Assembly (NCBI GenBank): GCA_018303315.1
Contig: JAGVYJ010000021.1
Coordinates: 1-16,178, forward strand
DNA from: Candidatus Woesearchaeota archaeon
GTDB lineage: Archaea; Nanobdellota; Nanobdellia; Woesearchaeales; JAGVYJ01
DNA length: 16,178 nucleotides
Direction: 5' to 3'
The notes beneath the pieces were generated by a model that ran no database searches, was not told the origin of the DNA, and saw nothing but the letters and a program-made list of their open reading frames with translations. Positions 1 through 6,680 of this stretch are shown piece by piece; positions within the stretch are counted from its first letter, which is position 1; each line of letters opens with the position of its first letter. The position numbers and the translations under genes were made by a program.

Positions 1-551
1 AAATGTATGACAGGCTGCATGAATTCGTTGACTCGGGAAAGCCTGTGATTGGCGTGTGCAACGGCTTCCAGATACTGGTGAAGGCAGGTATATTGCCGGG
101 CATCACTGACAGCCAGGATGCCACATTAACTTTCAATGATTCGGGAAAATTTGAATGCAGGTGGATAAGGGTGAAAAATGTGAACAGGGGCAGTTGTTTG
201 TGGTCAAGGAACCTGGATACATTGGAGCTTCCGGTTGCCCACGGCGAAGGGAAATTTGTGCCCAGGGACCGGTCTGTGCTGAAACAGCTCCAGGACAACA
301 ATCAGATAGTCTTCAAGTACGTTGACGGGCAGGGAAGCAAATCTGGATACCCGCACAACCCAAACGGCTCTGTGGCAGATATTGCAGGCATTTGCAATAA
401 GAAGGGGAACGTGCTTGGCATGATGCCGCATCCAGAAAGATACTTAAGCAGTTACAATCATCCGAGATGGACAAGGCTGAAAATGCCTGAGGAAGGCCTT
501 GGCCTGAAGATTTACAGGAATGCCGTGGAGTATGCTGAGGAACACAAATGA
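1..551 (+). CDS. purQ: Phosphoribosylformylglycinamidine synthase, glutaminase subunit (5'-truncated)
   Basis: PurQ is the class I glutamine amidotransferase subunit of FGAM synthase; it releases ammonia from glutamine for PurL in the fourth step of purine synthesis. The reading frame is open to the left edge, so the first Met visible (position 3) is probably internal; about 180 residues remain of a usual 220-270. Visible are the nucleophile elbow GVCNGFQ (Cys19 of the visible part), the PurQ-typical PVAHGEGKF (78-85) and the His/Glu of the triad in MMPHPER (His143, Glu145). The segment NPNGSVADIAGI is also characteristic. The stop overlaps the purE start by 4 nt (ATGA), so the two are translationally coupled. 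PurL and PurS are not in the window. Identification is firm; only the start is missing. Confidence 0.95.
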   Translation, partial: MYDRLHEFVDSGKPVIGVCNGFQILVKAGILPGITDSQDATLTFNDSGKFECRWIRVKNVNRGSCLWSRNLDTLELPVAHGEGKFVPRDRSVLKQLQDNNQIVFKYVDGQGSKSGYPHNPNGSVADIAGICNKKGNVLGMMPHPERYLSSYNHPRWTRLKMPEEGLGLKIYRNAVEYAEEHK

Positions 552-1318
552 AAGTGCTGATTGTTTTCGGAAGCAAGAGCGATTCGCCTGTCTACAGCGA
601 GATTACATCCGGCCTTGATGAATCAGGGATTGATTATGAGCTGAGGGCCCTGTCTGCGCACAGAGCACCTGAAGAGCTGCATGAGAGGCTGGCTAAAGAT
701 GATTTTGACGTGGTCGTTGCTGGTGCAGGGCTTGCCGCCCACCTTCCGGGAGTTGCAGCCTCGCAGACAGTGAAGCCTGTCATAGGCGTGCCCTGCTCAG
801 GCGCATTTGACGGCCTGGATGCTTTCCTTTCAATAGTGCAGATGCCCCCAGGCATTCCAGTGCTCTGCTCTCCTGTCGACGACGGCCAGGAGGTTGCAAG
901 GCTTCTGGGATTGGCAAGCAAAGGCCTTAAGAAAATCAATATTGTTGGAAGCAAAGATGGCAAGGCTTTCCTGAAGGCTGCTGAGACTCTGGAAAGGCTG
1001 GACATTGACTTCGAAACTGAAAAAAGCACCCGGCCCGGGGCAGTGAACATAGTGTTCGCTTCCATTGAGGAGAGCCCGGAGCCCGACGATAATTTTGTCA
1101 TATATTGCCCCTTGCTCGCCGAAAGCACGGCCGAGGATGCCATCCCGTTTATGTCTGCTGCAGCTTCCGGGCTGTGGGTTGGCGTTAACAGGGGAGAGAA
1201 TGCAGCACTTGCTGCCGCAGCCCTTCTTGGGAAATTTGAACCTGTCAGGGAATACAGGGCTCAGCAGCGGAAAAAGGTGGTGGATGCAGATGCAGAGCTA
1301 CAGGGAAAAAATAAGTAA
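548..1318 (+). CDS. purE: N5-CAIR mutase / AIR carboxylase with a degenerate second PurE domain
   Basis: PurE forms CAIR from AIR, either by N5-CAIR mutation (class I, needs PurK) or direct carboxylation (class II). Residues 1-125 form a normal PurE domain: GSKSD (8-12), SAHRAPE with catalytic-type His38 (36-42), AGAGLAAHLPG (58-68) and SIVQMPPGIPV (95-105). The protein is 256 residues against about 160 for most PurE. Residues 128-230 start again with KINIVGSKDGKAF, parallel to VLIVFGSKSDSPV, and end with GVNRGENAALAAAALLG, like the normal PurE C-terminus, but lack SAHRxP and the LPG loop. I read this as a tandem duplication whose second copy has lost its catalytic residues. The first copy has lost the usual Ala/Asn-rich tail, as if the two halves share one fold. 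The gene overlaps purQ by 4 nt and purC by about 35 nt. PurK is not in the window. Confidence 0.93.
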   Translation: MKVLIVFGSKSDSPVYSEITSGLDESGIDYELRALSAHRAPEELHERLAKDDFDVVVAGAGLAAHLPGVAASQTVKPVIGVPCSGAFDGLDAFLSIVQMPPGIPVLCSPVDDGQEVARLLGLASKGLKKINIVGSKDGKAFLKAAETLERLDIDFETEKSTRPGAVNIVFASIEESPEPDDNFVIYCPLLAESTAEDAIPFMSAAASGLWVGVNRGENAALAAAALLGKFEPVREYRAQQRKKVVDADAELQGKNK

Positions 1319-2255
1319 CAACATAAACAACACAATTCAGGAGACCAATTTCCCAGCACTGGGAAGGAAGTACAAGGGCAAGGTAAGGGATACATACACG
1401 ATAGACGAGCGCATCGTCATGATAACCACTGACAGGATTTCTGCCTTTGACCATGTGCTTGGCACAATCCCTTTCAAGGGCCAGGTTCTGAACCAGATTG
1501 CTGCATGGTGGTTTGAAAAGACAAAAAACGTTGCTGCTTCTGACCTTATCGACGTGCCTGACCCGAATGTCATGGTCAAGAAAGCGTGCAGGACTGTGCC
1601 GATTGAAGTGGTATTCCGGGGTTATTTAACCGGCTCTGCATGGAGAGACTACCAGGCAGGCAAGCCTGTATCAGGTATTGTACTGCCCAAAGGGATGAAG
1701 AAAGACCGGAAGTTTGACAAGCCGTTATTAACACCATCAACCAAGGCAAAGGAAGGTCATGACATACCGATTTCCGAAGGGGAAATTGTAAAGCAGGGAA
1801 TTGTTCAAAGGGAGCTGTGGGAAACAGTAAGGGAGAAAGGTCTGAAGCTGTTCCTGAAAGGCCAGGAACTGGCCATGAAGCAGGGCCTGATTTTAGTCGA
1901 TACTAAGTATGAGTTCGGAATCGACAAGGACGGAAATGTTTTGGTTATTGACGAGATTCACACCCCTGACAGTTCAAGGTTCTGGATTAGGGACAGCTAT
2001 GAGGAGCTTTTCAAGGCAGGCAAGGACCAGAACATGCTGGACAAGGAGTTTGTCCGGCAGTGGCTCATCAGGGAAAAGAACTTCATGGGGCATGGCCCTT
2101 TGCCTGAGCTGAGCAATGAGATAAAAATCAGCGCAGGGCTCAGGTATATAGACCTGTATGAAAAGATAACCGGCGGGAAGTTCAGGTTCCCTGAGGACAG
2201 GCCTGTGCTGGAAAGGATTCAGGATAATTTAAGGAAGAAGGGCTACCTGAAGTAA
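1284..2255 (+). CDS. purC: Phosphoribosylaminoimidazole-succinocarboxamide synthase (SAICAR synthetase)
   Basis: PurC condenses CAIR with aspartate using ATP to give SAICAR. I start at ATG 1284 (323 residues); ATG 1290 is an equally plausible start, and a purine-rich AGGTGGTG lies just upstream at about 1275-1281. The frame is open back to 1065, but that part shadows purE and has no PurC similarity. Visible motifs are YKGKVRDTY (30-38), TDRISAFDHVL (49-59), RGYLTGSAWRDY (112-123) and the SAICAR synthetase signature LVDTKYEFG (204-212) followed by DEIHTPDSSRFW (223-234). The sequence resembles the longer yeast ADE1-like class (about 300 residues) rather than the 240-residue E. coli type. It ends the first part of the cluster: a 90 bp gap and a promoter-like element follow. 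Confidence 0.95.
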   Translation: MQMQSYREKISNNINNTIQETNFPALGRKYKGKVRDTYTIDERIVMITTDRISAFDHVLGTIPFKGQVLNQIAAWWFEKTKNVAASDLIDVPDPNVMVKKACRTVPIEVVFRGYLTGSAWRDYQAGKPVSGIVLPKGMKKDRKFDKPLLTPSTKAKEGHDIPISEGEIVKQGIVQRELWETVREKGLKLFLKGQELAMKQGLILVDTKYEFGIDKDGNVLVIDEIHTPDSSRFWIRDSYEELFKAGKDQNMLDKEFVRQWLIREKNFMGHGPLPELSNEIKISAGLRYIDLYEKITGGKFRFPEDRPVLERIQDNLRKKGYLK

Positions 2256-2265
2256 AGGTTTAAAT
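2254..2265 (+). promoter_or_regulatory. BRE/TATA-like promoter element
   Basis: A TTTAAA box at 2259-2264 is preceded by the purine run AAAGG, resembling an archaeal BRE. Its centre is 26.5 bp from an ATG at 2288, the spacing seen for the other promoters here. That ATG opens only a 10-codon ORF (2288-2320), so transcription starting there would give the gene at 2345 a leader of roughly 57 nt. Confidence 0.55.
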
Positions 2266-2277
2266 TCTGTGGCCTTT
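2261..2277 (+). repeat. Short direct repeat words flanking the unknown gene (left copy)
   Basis: The left site reads TAAATTCTGTGGCCTTT. Its first ten bases recur at 3106-3115 and its last nine (GTGGCCTTT) at 3155-3163, both on the other side of the unknown gene at 2345-3004. This could be a trace of an insertion or duplication of promoter sequence. The words are short, so chance is not excluded. Confidence 0.25.
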
Positions 2278-2344
2278 TCCCGGATTAATGGATCCGATAG
2301 TAAATAAGATTCATAAATGATTATAGAGTCGCTATTATATTAAT

Positions 2345-3004
2345 ATGGAAGTCATAGACGTGATAAAAGGAATAGGCATAGGTGCCGGGGGACTGGCAGG
2401 GCTGGTCGCAGTAAATCAGTTAGGTGCGCCGTTATTTTGGGGGCCTGGTTTGACATTAAGTATGCTGGTGGAAGATAGACGGAAAGTGGATGCCAAAGCA
2501 CTGGCCGTATATCAAGATTTGCCCTCAGACTTTACTGCCTTAGACTATCTGGTAATAGCCAGTTATGTGAATCAGCAGACCGGCGAAGGTCCTGATTTGT
2601 GCAGGCATATGTCCCAAAGTGTTTTTGACCTGTATAATAAACTAATAAAACGGAATGATAGGGGGGATTTGAAGAGAAGTGTAAGATTGGCTGCCGGCGT
2701 GAAAGAAAGGATAGGTCATATGATGCTTCATGTTAGAGATTCGGGAGGAGTAATTCCTTTTGAGACATTGAGAGATACACCAGAATTAGCGATTGCAGAG
2801 GTAAAAGATTACGCTAAAGAAATAGGAAGGTACCATGATAGATTTGATTCAATTGATGGAAGATTTGCGATAATTTTTTCTCTGTCCGGGTGGGGCACAA
2901 AGATATTTTATCCCACACCATTAGGCACATTATTTCCTTTTGGGAGTATTGGATTGGTGGAGTATACTGCAAGCCAAATTCGTATTCGTCACGGTTTGGA
3001 TTGA
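2345..3004 (+). CDS. Uncharacterised protein inserted in the purine cluster
   Basis: I do not recognise this 219-residue protein. It starts with a short hydrophobic Gly/Ala-rich stretch (about 8-26, with GIGIGAGGLAGL), which could be a membrane-contacting helix or a signal-like region. A polar, largely helical middle follows, with many Lys/Arg/Asp residues (about 45-165). The last 40 residues hold hydrophobic and aromatic segments (FSLSGWG, LFPFGSIGLVEY). No catalytic motif is obvious. The base composition is more AT-rich than the pur genes, and AGA and CGG arginine codons appear where neighbours prefer AGG. It is not coupled to its neighbours: 89 bp separate it from purC and 163 bp from purP1, and promoter-like elements lie on both sides. 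This suggests a later insertion rather than a purine enzyme. It looks like a real gene because of its length, regular codon use and freedom from competing ORFs. Confidence 0.7.
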   Translation: MEVIDVIKGIGIGAGGLAGLVAVNQLGAPLFWGPGLTLSMLVEDRRKVDAKALAVYQDLPSDFTALDYLVIASYVNQQTGEGPDLCRHMSQSVFDLYNKLIKRNDRGDLKRSVRLAAGVKERIGHMMLHVRDSGGVIPFETLRDTPELAIAEVKDYAKEIGRYHDRFDSIDGRFAIIFSLSGWGTKIFYPTPLGTLFPFGSIGLVEYTASQIRIRHGLD

Positions 3005-3137
3005 GGTTCTGGATAGGAGAATAAAAAAATTCAGTTATCAGGTTATTTGAATGGCGGCATTCCCGGGTTTTGCAATTTAGATTAATATATCTTCAATATA
3101 GAAAATAAATTCTGTCTTTATAAAGCCCATAGCAAAG

Positions 3138-3145
3138 TATTTAAG
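3138..3145 (+). promoter_or_regulatory. TATA box of the purP1-purH operon
   Basis: The sequence TATTTAAG, preceded by GCAAAG as a BRE-like element, is centred about 26.5 bp before the purP1 ATG at 3168. This predicts a leaderless transcript covering purP1 through purH, whose genes all overlap. A second AT-rich stretch at about 3090-3100 (TTAATATAT) is less well placed. Confidence 0.7.
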
Positions 3146-3167
3146 GCAACTGGCGTGGCCTTTATGC

Positions 3168-4193
3168 ATGACAGGGGGTAATGTCAAGGACTATTCAATT
3201 GCCACTATAGGAAGCCATACAGCCCTGCAGATTCTTCATGGCGCCAAGCAGGAAGGCTTCAGGACAATAGCTGTATGCGAGAAAGGCAAGGAAGTCCCTT
3301 ATGTCAGCTACAGGGTTGCCGATGAGATACTCACCGTCGACAGCTTCGCTGATTTCTTTGATGTTGAGGATGAGCTGATTAAAAAGAATGCCATTGTCAT
3401 ACCCCATGGCTCTTTCATAAGCTATCTGGACCTCAAAAGATTCAAGAAACTCAGGGCAATGCATTATGGCAACAAGAATGTTCTGGACTGGGAGAGCGAC
3501 AAGGGGAAGCAGCGTGAGTGGCTGAAGAATGCAGGCCTGCTGCTCCCAAAGATATTCAAGGATCCTGAGACAATTGACAGGCCTGTCATAATAAAGTTCG
3601 ACGGCGCTGCAGGAGGGCATGGCTATTTCCTGGTGCAGACCCCTGAGGATTTCTGGAAAAGGCTGAAGGAAACAGGGAACGAGAACCGGAAATACATAAT
3701 CCAGGAATACATAATCGGCGTGCCTTTGTACATCCATTATTTTTACTCAGTGCTGACCGAAGAGCTTGAGATAATGGGCTTCGACAAGAGGTATGAGAGC
3801 AACGTGGATTCAATCGGAAGGATTGCCGCAAAGGACCAGATGAACCTTAAGATAGAAACATCTTACGACATAATCGGCAACATCCCTCTGGTTATCAGGG
3901 AAAGCCTGCTGCCCAAGGCATTTGAGCTGGGGCAGAGGGTGGTGGATTACTCGAAGGAAGTCACGCCCCCGGGCCTCTATGGGCCATTCTGCCTGGAAAC
4001 CATTGTCACACCTGAAGGCGAGTTCTTTGTTTTTGAAATCTCAGCAAGGATAGTTGCAGGAACAAATGTCCATATCTCAGGCTCGCCATATGCAAAGTTC
4101 CGGTACCGCGAGCCCATGAGCACCGGCAGGAGGATTGCAAGGGAGCTGAAGAATGCAATAGAATCCGGCAGGATAAAAGAGGTGCTCGGATGA
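3168..4193 (+). CDS. purP: FAICAR synthetase, formate- and ATP-dependent (PurP)
   Basis: PurP is the archaeal ATP-grasp enzyme that formylates AICAR to FAICAR with formate and ATP, without folate. The 341-residue length fits the family. Family features in order: TIGSHTAL near the N-terminus (13-20), IPHGSF (78-83), the grasp lysine in VIIKFDGAAGGHGYF (Lys143), IIQEYIIG (177-184), GFDKRYESN (204-212), RESLLPKAFE (244-253), and the likely metal-binding acids Glu277 (CLET) and Glu290 (VFEIS) with Arg294 and Asn300. All expected residues look intact, so this copy is probably the active one. The ATG at 3168 sits at the leaderless distance from the TATA box at 3138-3145. The stop overlaps the next gene by 4 nt. 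A folate-dependent route (purH, 8694-9773) sits in the same operon, which is unusual. Confidence 0.95.
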   Translation: MTGGNVKDYSIATIGSHTALQILHGAKQEGFRTIAVCEKGKEVPYVSYRVADEILTVDSFADFFDVEDELIKKNAIVIPHGSFISYLDLKRFKKLRAMHYGNKNVLDWESDKGKQREWLKNAGLLLPKIFKDPETIDRPVIIKFDGAAGGHGYFLVQTPEDFWKRLKETGNENRKYIIQEYIIGVPLYIHYFYSVLTEELEIMGFDKRYESNVDSIGRIAAKDQMNLKIETSYDIIGNIPLVIRESLLPKAFELGQRVVDYSKEVTPPGLYGPFCLETIVTPEGEFFVFEISARIVAGTNVHISGSPYAKFRYREPMSTGRRIARELKNAIESGRIKEVLG

Positions 4194-5317
4194 TAACGCA
4201 GAAAGACATAGCCAGGATACTTGAGGGATACAACAAGGACCAGTTAACAATCGGCGTTCTTGGAGGCCACTCTGCCCTAGACGTCTGCCTGGGGGCAAAG
4301 AAGCAGGGATTCAATACCTTGGCAGTTTGCCAGAAAGGCAGGGAAGAGACATATTCGAGGCATTTCAGGACAAAGGCCCATACCGGCATCATCGACGAAA
4401 CAATAGTGCTTGACAAGTTCAGCGACATAACAACCCATGCAATTGTGAAGATACTTCAGGAAAAAAACACAATATTCATCCATAACAGGTATTTCTGGGT
4501 GTATTTCGATTTCGCGAAGATTCAGAACAATTTCCTTGTCCCGATATTCGGGCACAGGAACCTTCTGGAAAAGGAAGAGCGCGATGCCAAGCAGAACCAG
4601 TACTGGATTCTGGACAAGGCAGGCATAAAGACGCCGAAGATGTTCGACAACCCTGAAAAGATTGACAGGCTCTGCATAGTCAAGGCTGCAGAGGCGGCAA
4701 GGGGTTACGAGCGCGCCTTCTTCTTCGTCTCAACCGGCGCCGAGTTCAGGGAAAAGAGCAATGAGCTCGTCAAGAAGGGGGTTGTCACCAGGGCCGGCAT
4801 GAACAAGGCAGTGGTTGAGGAATTTGTTTTGGGAGCGCAGGTCAACTTCAATTTCTTTTACTCGCCATTATCCGAGAGGGTCGAGCTCATGGGCACTGAC
4901 ACAAGGAGGCAGACCAACCTCGACGGGATTTTAAGGCTTCCTGCCACTGCGCAGATGGAGGTGCTGAAGAAGGCCGCGCCCCAGTACATTGAGACAGGCC
5001 ATGTGGCAGTTACCGTGAAGGAGTCCCTGCTGGAAAAGGCTTTCAAGGCTGCCGAGAGTTTCGTTAAGGTCACGCAGAAGCATTTCAAGCCGGGAATCAT
5101 CGGCCCGTTCGCCCTGCAGGGAGCGATAACCGCAGGCCCGCCGGAGGAAGAACTGGTTGTTTTTGATGTGTCCATGCGCATGCCTGGCAGCCCTGGAAGC
5201 TCATATACTCCTTATTCAAGCTATCTGTGGGGCAGGGATATAAGCGTAGGCGAGAGGATTGCCATGGAGATAAAGGCTGCAAAGAACGAAAAAAAGCTGC
5301 CTGAGGTGGTGACATGA
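4190..5317 (+). CDS. PurP paralogue (PurP2-like ATP-grasp protein)
   Basis: This 375-residue protein is clearly homologous to the PurP just upstream: VLGGHSALDVCLGAKKQGF parallels the first gene's TIGSHTAL region, and GPFALQ, VVFDVSMR and TPYSSYLWG parallel its C-terminal half. Key positions differ: the HGS of PurP becomes HNR (98-100), the metal-ligand Glu277 aligns with Gln310, and Glu290 aligns with Asp326. Comparative studies of archaeal purine synthesis distinguish PurP1 and PurP2 paralogues, and I believe this is the second type, whose reaction is not established to my knowledge. It may act with PurP1 as a partner subunit or on a related substrate. Its start overlaps the purP1 stop (ATGA) and follows a GAGGTG Shine-Dalgarno, so the two proteins are co-translated. 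I leave the symbol empty because the function is uncertain. Confidence 0.88.
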   Translation: MITQKDIARILEGYNKDQLTIGVLGGHSALDVCLGAKKQGFNTLAVCQKGREETYSRHFRTKAHTGIIDETIVLDKFSDITTHAIVKILQEKNTIFIHNRYFWVYFDFAKIQNNFLVPIFGHRNLLEKEERDAKQNQYWILDKAGIKTPKMFDNPEKIDRLCIVKAAEAARGYERAFFFVSTGAEFREKSNELVKKGVVTRAGMNKAVVEEFVLGAQVNFNFFYSPLSERVELMGTDTRRQTNLDGILRLPATAQMEVLKKAAPQYIETGHVAVTVKESLLEKAFKAAESFVKVTQKHFKPGIIGPFALQGAITAGPPEEELVVFDVSMRMPGSPGSSYTPYSSYLWGRDISVGERIAMEIKAAKNEKKLPEVVT

Positions 5318-6327
5318 GCATCAACGCAATTTCTCCTGTTGACGGAAGGTATGCTGATAATGTGAGGGGATTAGATGTTTTCTTTTCCGAGAAGGCCCTG
5401 ATGAAATACCGGCTGAAGATGGAAGTTGAGTATTTTATTGCCTTGTCACAGGCAAAGGTTTTCCGCAACCTTACAAAGGCTGAGCAGGGAAAGCTGCGCT
5501 CATGGTTTGAGAAGTTCTCTGACAAGGAGGCTTCTGCCATAAAGGTCATTGAATCAACGACGAGGCACGATATTAAAGCCCTCGAGTATTTCATGAAGAA
5601 GAAGATTGATGGCACCGGCATGAGGAAGCTGAAGGAATATGTTCACTTTGGCCTGACCTCAGAGGACGTCAACAACATTGCCTATTCCCTTGCAATAACT
5701 GATTTCCTGGACAGCATTCTTGTGCCATGGCTCCGGCAGTTAATTGCCCAGCTCCTGGAATTGGCAGAAGCCCACAAGAAGGTTGCGATGCTTGCAAGGA
5801 CACACGGGCAGCCTGCCGTGCCCACAACTGTGGGAAAGGAAATTTCAGTGTATGTTTCCAGGCTCAGCAGGCAGCTCAGCCTCCTGAAGGCCCACTCATG
5901 CCAGGCTAAGCTAAATGGTGCTGTCGGGAATTACAATGCTGCTGTATCAGCCCTGCCCAAGGTTGACTGGGTGAAGTTTTCCTGGCAGTTCATTACAGGC
6001 CTGGGTCTGACGCCCAACCTTGTCACAACCCAGGTTGAGAGCCATGACTCCTGGGCTGAGCTTTTCGGCATAATGCAGCGCATCAACAACATATTGCTGG
6101 ACTTAGACAAGGACATGTGGCATTACATAAGCATAGAATACTTCAGGCAGAAGGCAGACAGGGGAGAAGTAGGCAGCTCCACCATGCCGCAGAACGTCAA
6201 CCCCATTGATTTTACAGCGAAGGAAACCTGGGCATTGCAAACGCATTGTTCGGCCATTTCATCAGCAAGCTCCAGCATTCACGGCTGCAGAGGGACCTTT
6301 CTGACTCTACCGTGCAGAGAAACATAG
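5314..6327 (+). CDS. purB: Adenylosuccinate lyase, N-terminal part (frameshifted)
   Basis: PurB cleaves SAICAR to AICAR and adenylosuccinate to AMP. The start ATG 5314 follows GAGGTGGTGA and overlaps the purP2 stop. The protein matches the E. coli type of PurB: NAISPVDGRY (4-13), TTRHDIKALEYF (82-93), HFGLTSEDVNN (111-121), the catalytic His164 in ARTHGQPAVPT and GSSTMP with the base Ser in the flexible loop (287-292). After NPIDF (296-300) the homology leaves this frame; residues 301-337 (to 6327) are out-of-frame nonsense. The remainder of PurB continues in another frame from about 6216. At the junction the signature SSxMPxKxNPxxxE is damaged: the usual Lys is Asn294 and the Glu after NPIDF is missing. 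Either a real lesion, an assembly error, or frameshifting at TTTTAC explains this. Confidence 0.9.
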   Translation: MSINAISPVDGRYADNVRGLDVFFSEKALMKYRLKMEVEYFIALSQAKVFRNLTKAEQGKLRSWFEKFSDKEASAIKVIESTTRHDIKALEYFMKKKIDGTGMRKLKEYVHFGLTSEDVNNIAYSLAITDFLDSILVPWLRQLIAQLLELAEAHKKVAMLARTHGQPAVPTTVGKEISVYVSRLSRQLSLLKAHSCQAKLNGAVGNYNAAVSALPKVDWVKFSWQFITGLGLTPNLVTTQVESHDSWAELFGIMQRINNILLDLDKDMWHYISIEYFRQKADRGEVGSSTMPQNVNPIDFTAKETWALQTHCSAISSASSSIHGCRGTFLTLPCRET

Positions 6328-6680
6328 GCGTGGCTTTCGCCCATTCTGTGATAGCCTATGCCGCCACTTCGAAGGGTTTGAAGAAACTGGAGCTGAATTC
6401 CTACAGGATTGAGCAGGACCTCGAGAGCCATCTGGAGGTTCTGGCTGAAGCAATCCAGACCGTGCTGAGAAGGGAGGGGCTCGAATCCGCATATGAGCGC
6501 CTTAAGGAGTTTACCAGGGGGAAAACCCTGACGCTTCCGGCATTGCGCCTCTTTATAGAGAAGCTTCCTGTGTCTGACAAAGTCAGGCAGGAGCTCTTCA
6601 GGTTCACTCCGCAGAACTATATCGGCATTGCGGACAAGCTGGTTGATATTGCAGTAAAGGACGCCAGGAACGTGTTGTGA
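6246..6680 (+). CDS. purB: Adenylosuccinate lyase, C-terminal part in shifted frame
   Basis: This is the rest of PurB in a different frame. Homology begins before the first usable start (TTG 6246): from about 6216 the frame reads SEGNLGIANALFGHF, the normal continuation of NPIDFEN. It goes on with HSRLQRDLSDSTVQRN, KKLELN, EVLAEAIQTVLRREG, KEFTRG and TPQNYIG, all typical of the E. coli-type C-terminus. A 1-nt step back after GAT TTT (6208-6213) would read TAC AGC GAA GGA and join both parts with only one residue less than usual. Compared with the expected sequence, about 4 nt seem to be missing at 6213-6215. It is not likely to be an independent protein. The stop overlaps the start of purA (TGATG), so coupling is preserved, which argues that the operon was recently functional. 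Confidence 0.85.
   Translation: MFGHFISKLQHSRLQRDLSDSTVQRNIGVAFAHSVIAYAATSKGLKKLELNSYRIEQDLESHLEVLAEAIQTVLRREGLESAYERLKEFTRGKTLTLPALRLFIEKLPVSDKVRQELFRFTPQNYIGIADKLVDIAVKDARNVL

Noticed and set aside
1065..1283. N-terminal extension of the purC frame
   Set aside because: It overlaps purE in another frame and its translation has no PurC similarity; PurC motifs begin about 30 residues after ATG 1284.
3195..3737. 180-codon antisense frame within purP1
   Set aside because: Fully inside a strong PurP gene, with no recognisable domain; it mirrors the codon bias of the sense gene.
6210..6216. Programmed -1 frameshifting as the main explanation for purB
   Set aside because: TTTTAC is a weak slip site, I see no strong structure after it, and the loop also carries a substitution and a lost Glu, so a lesion or error is more likely; kept only as an alternative.
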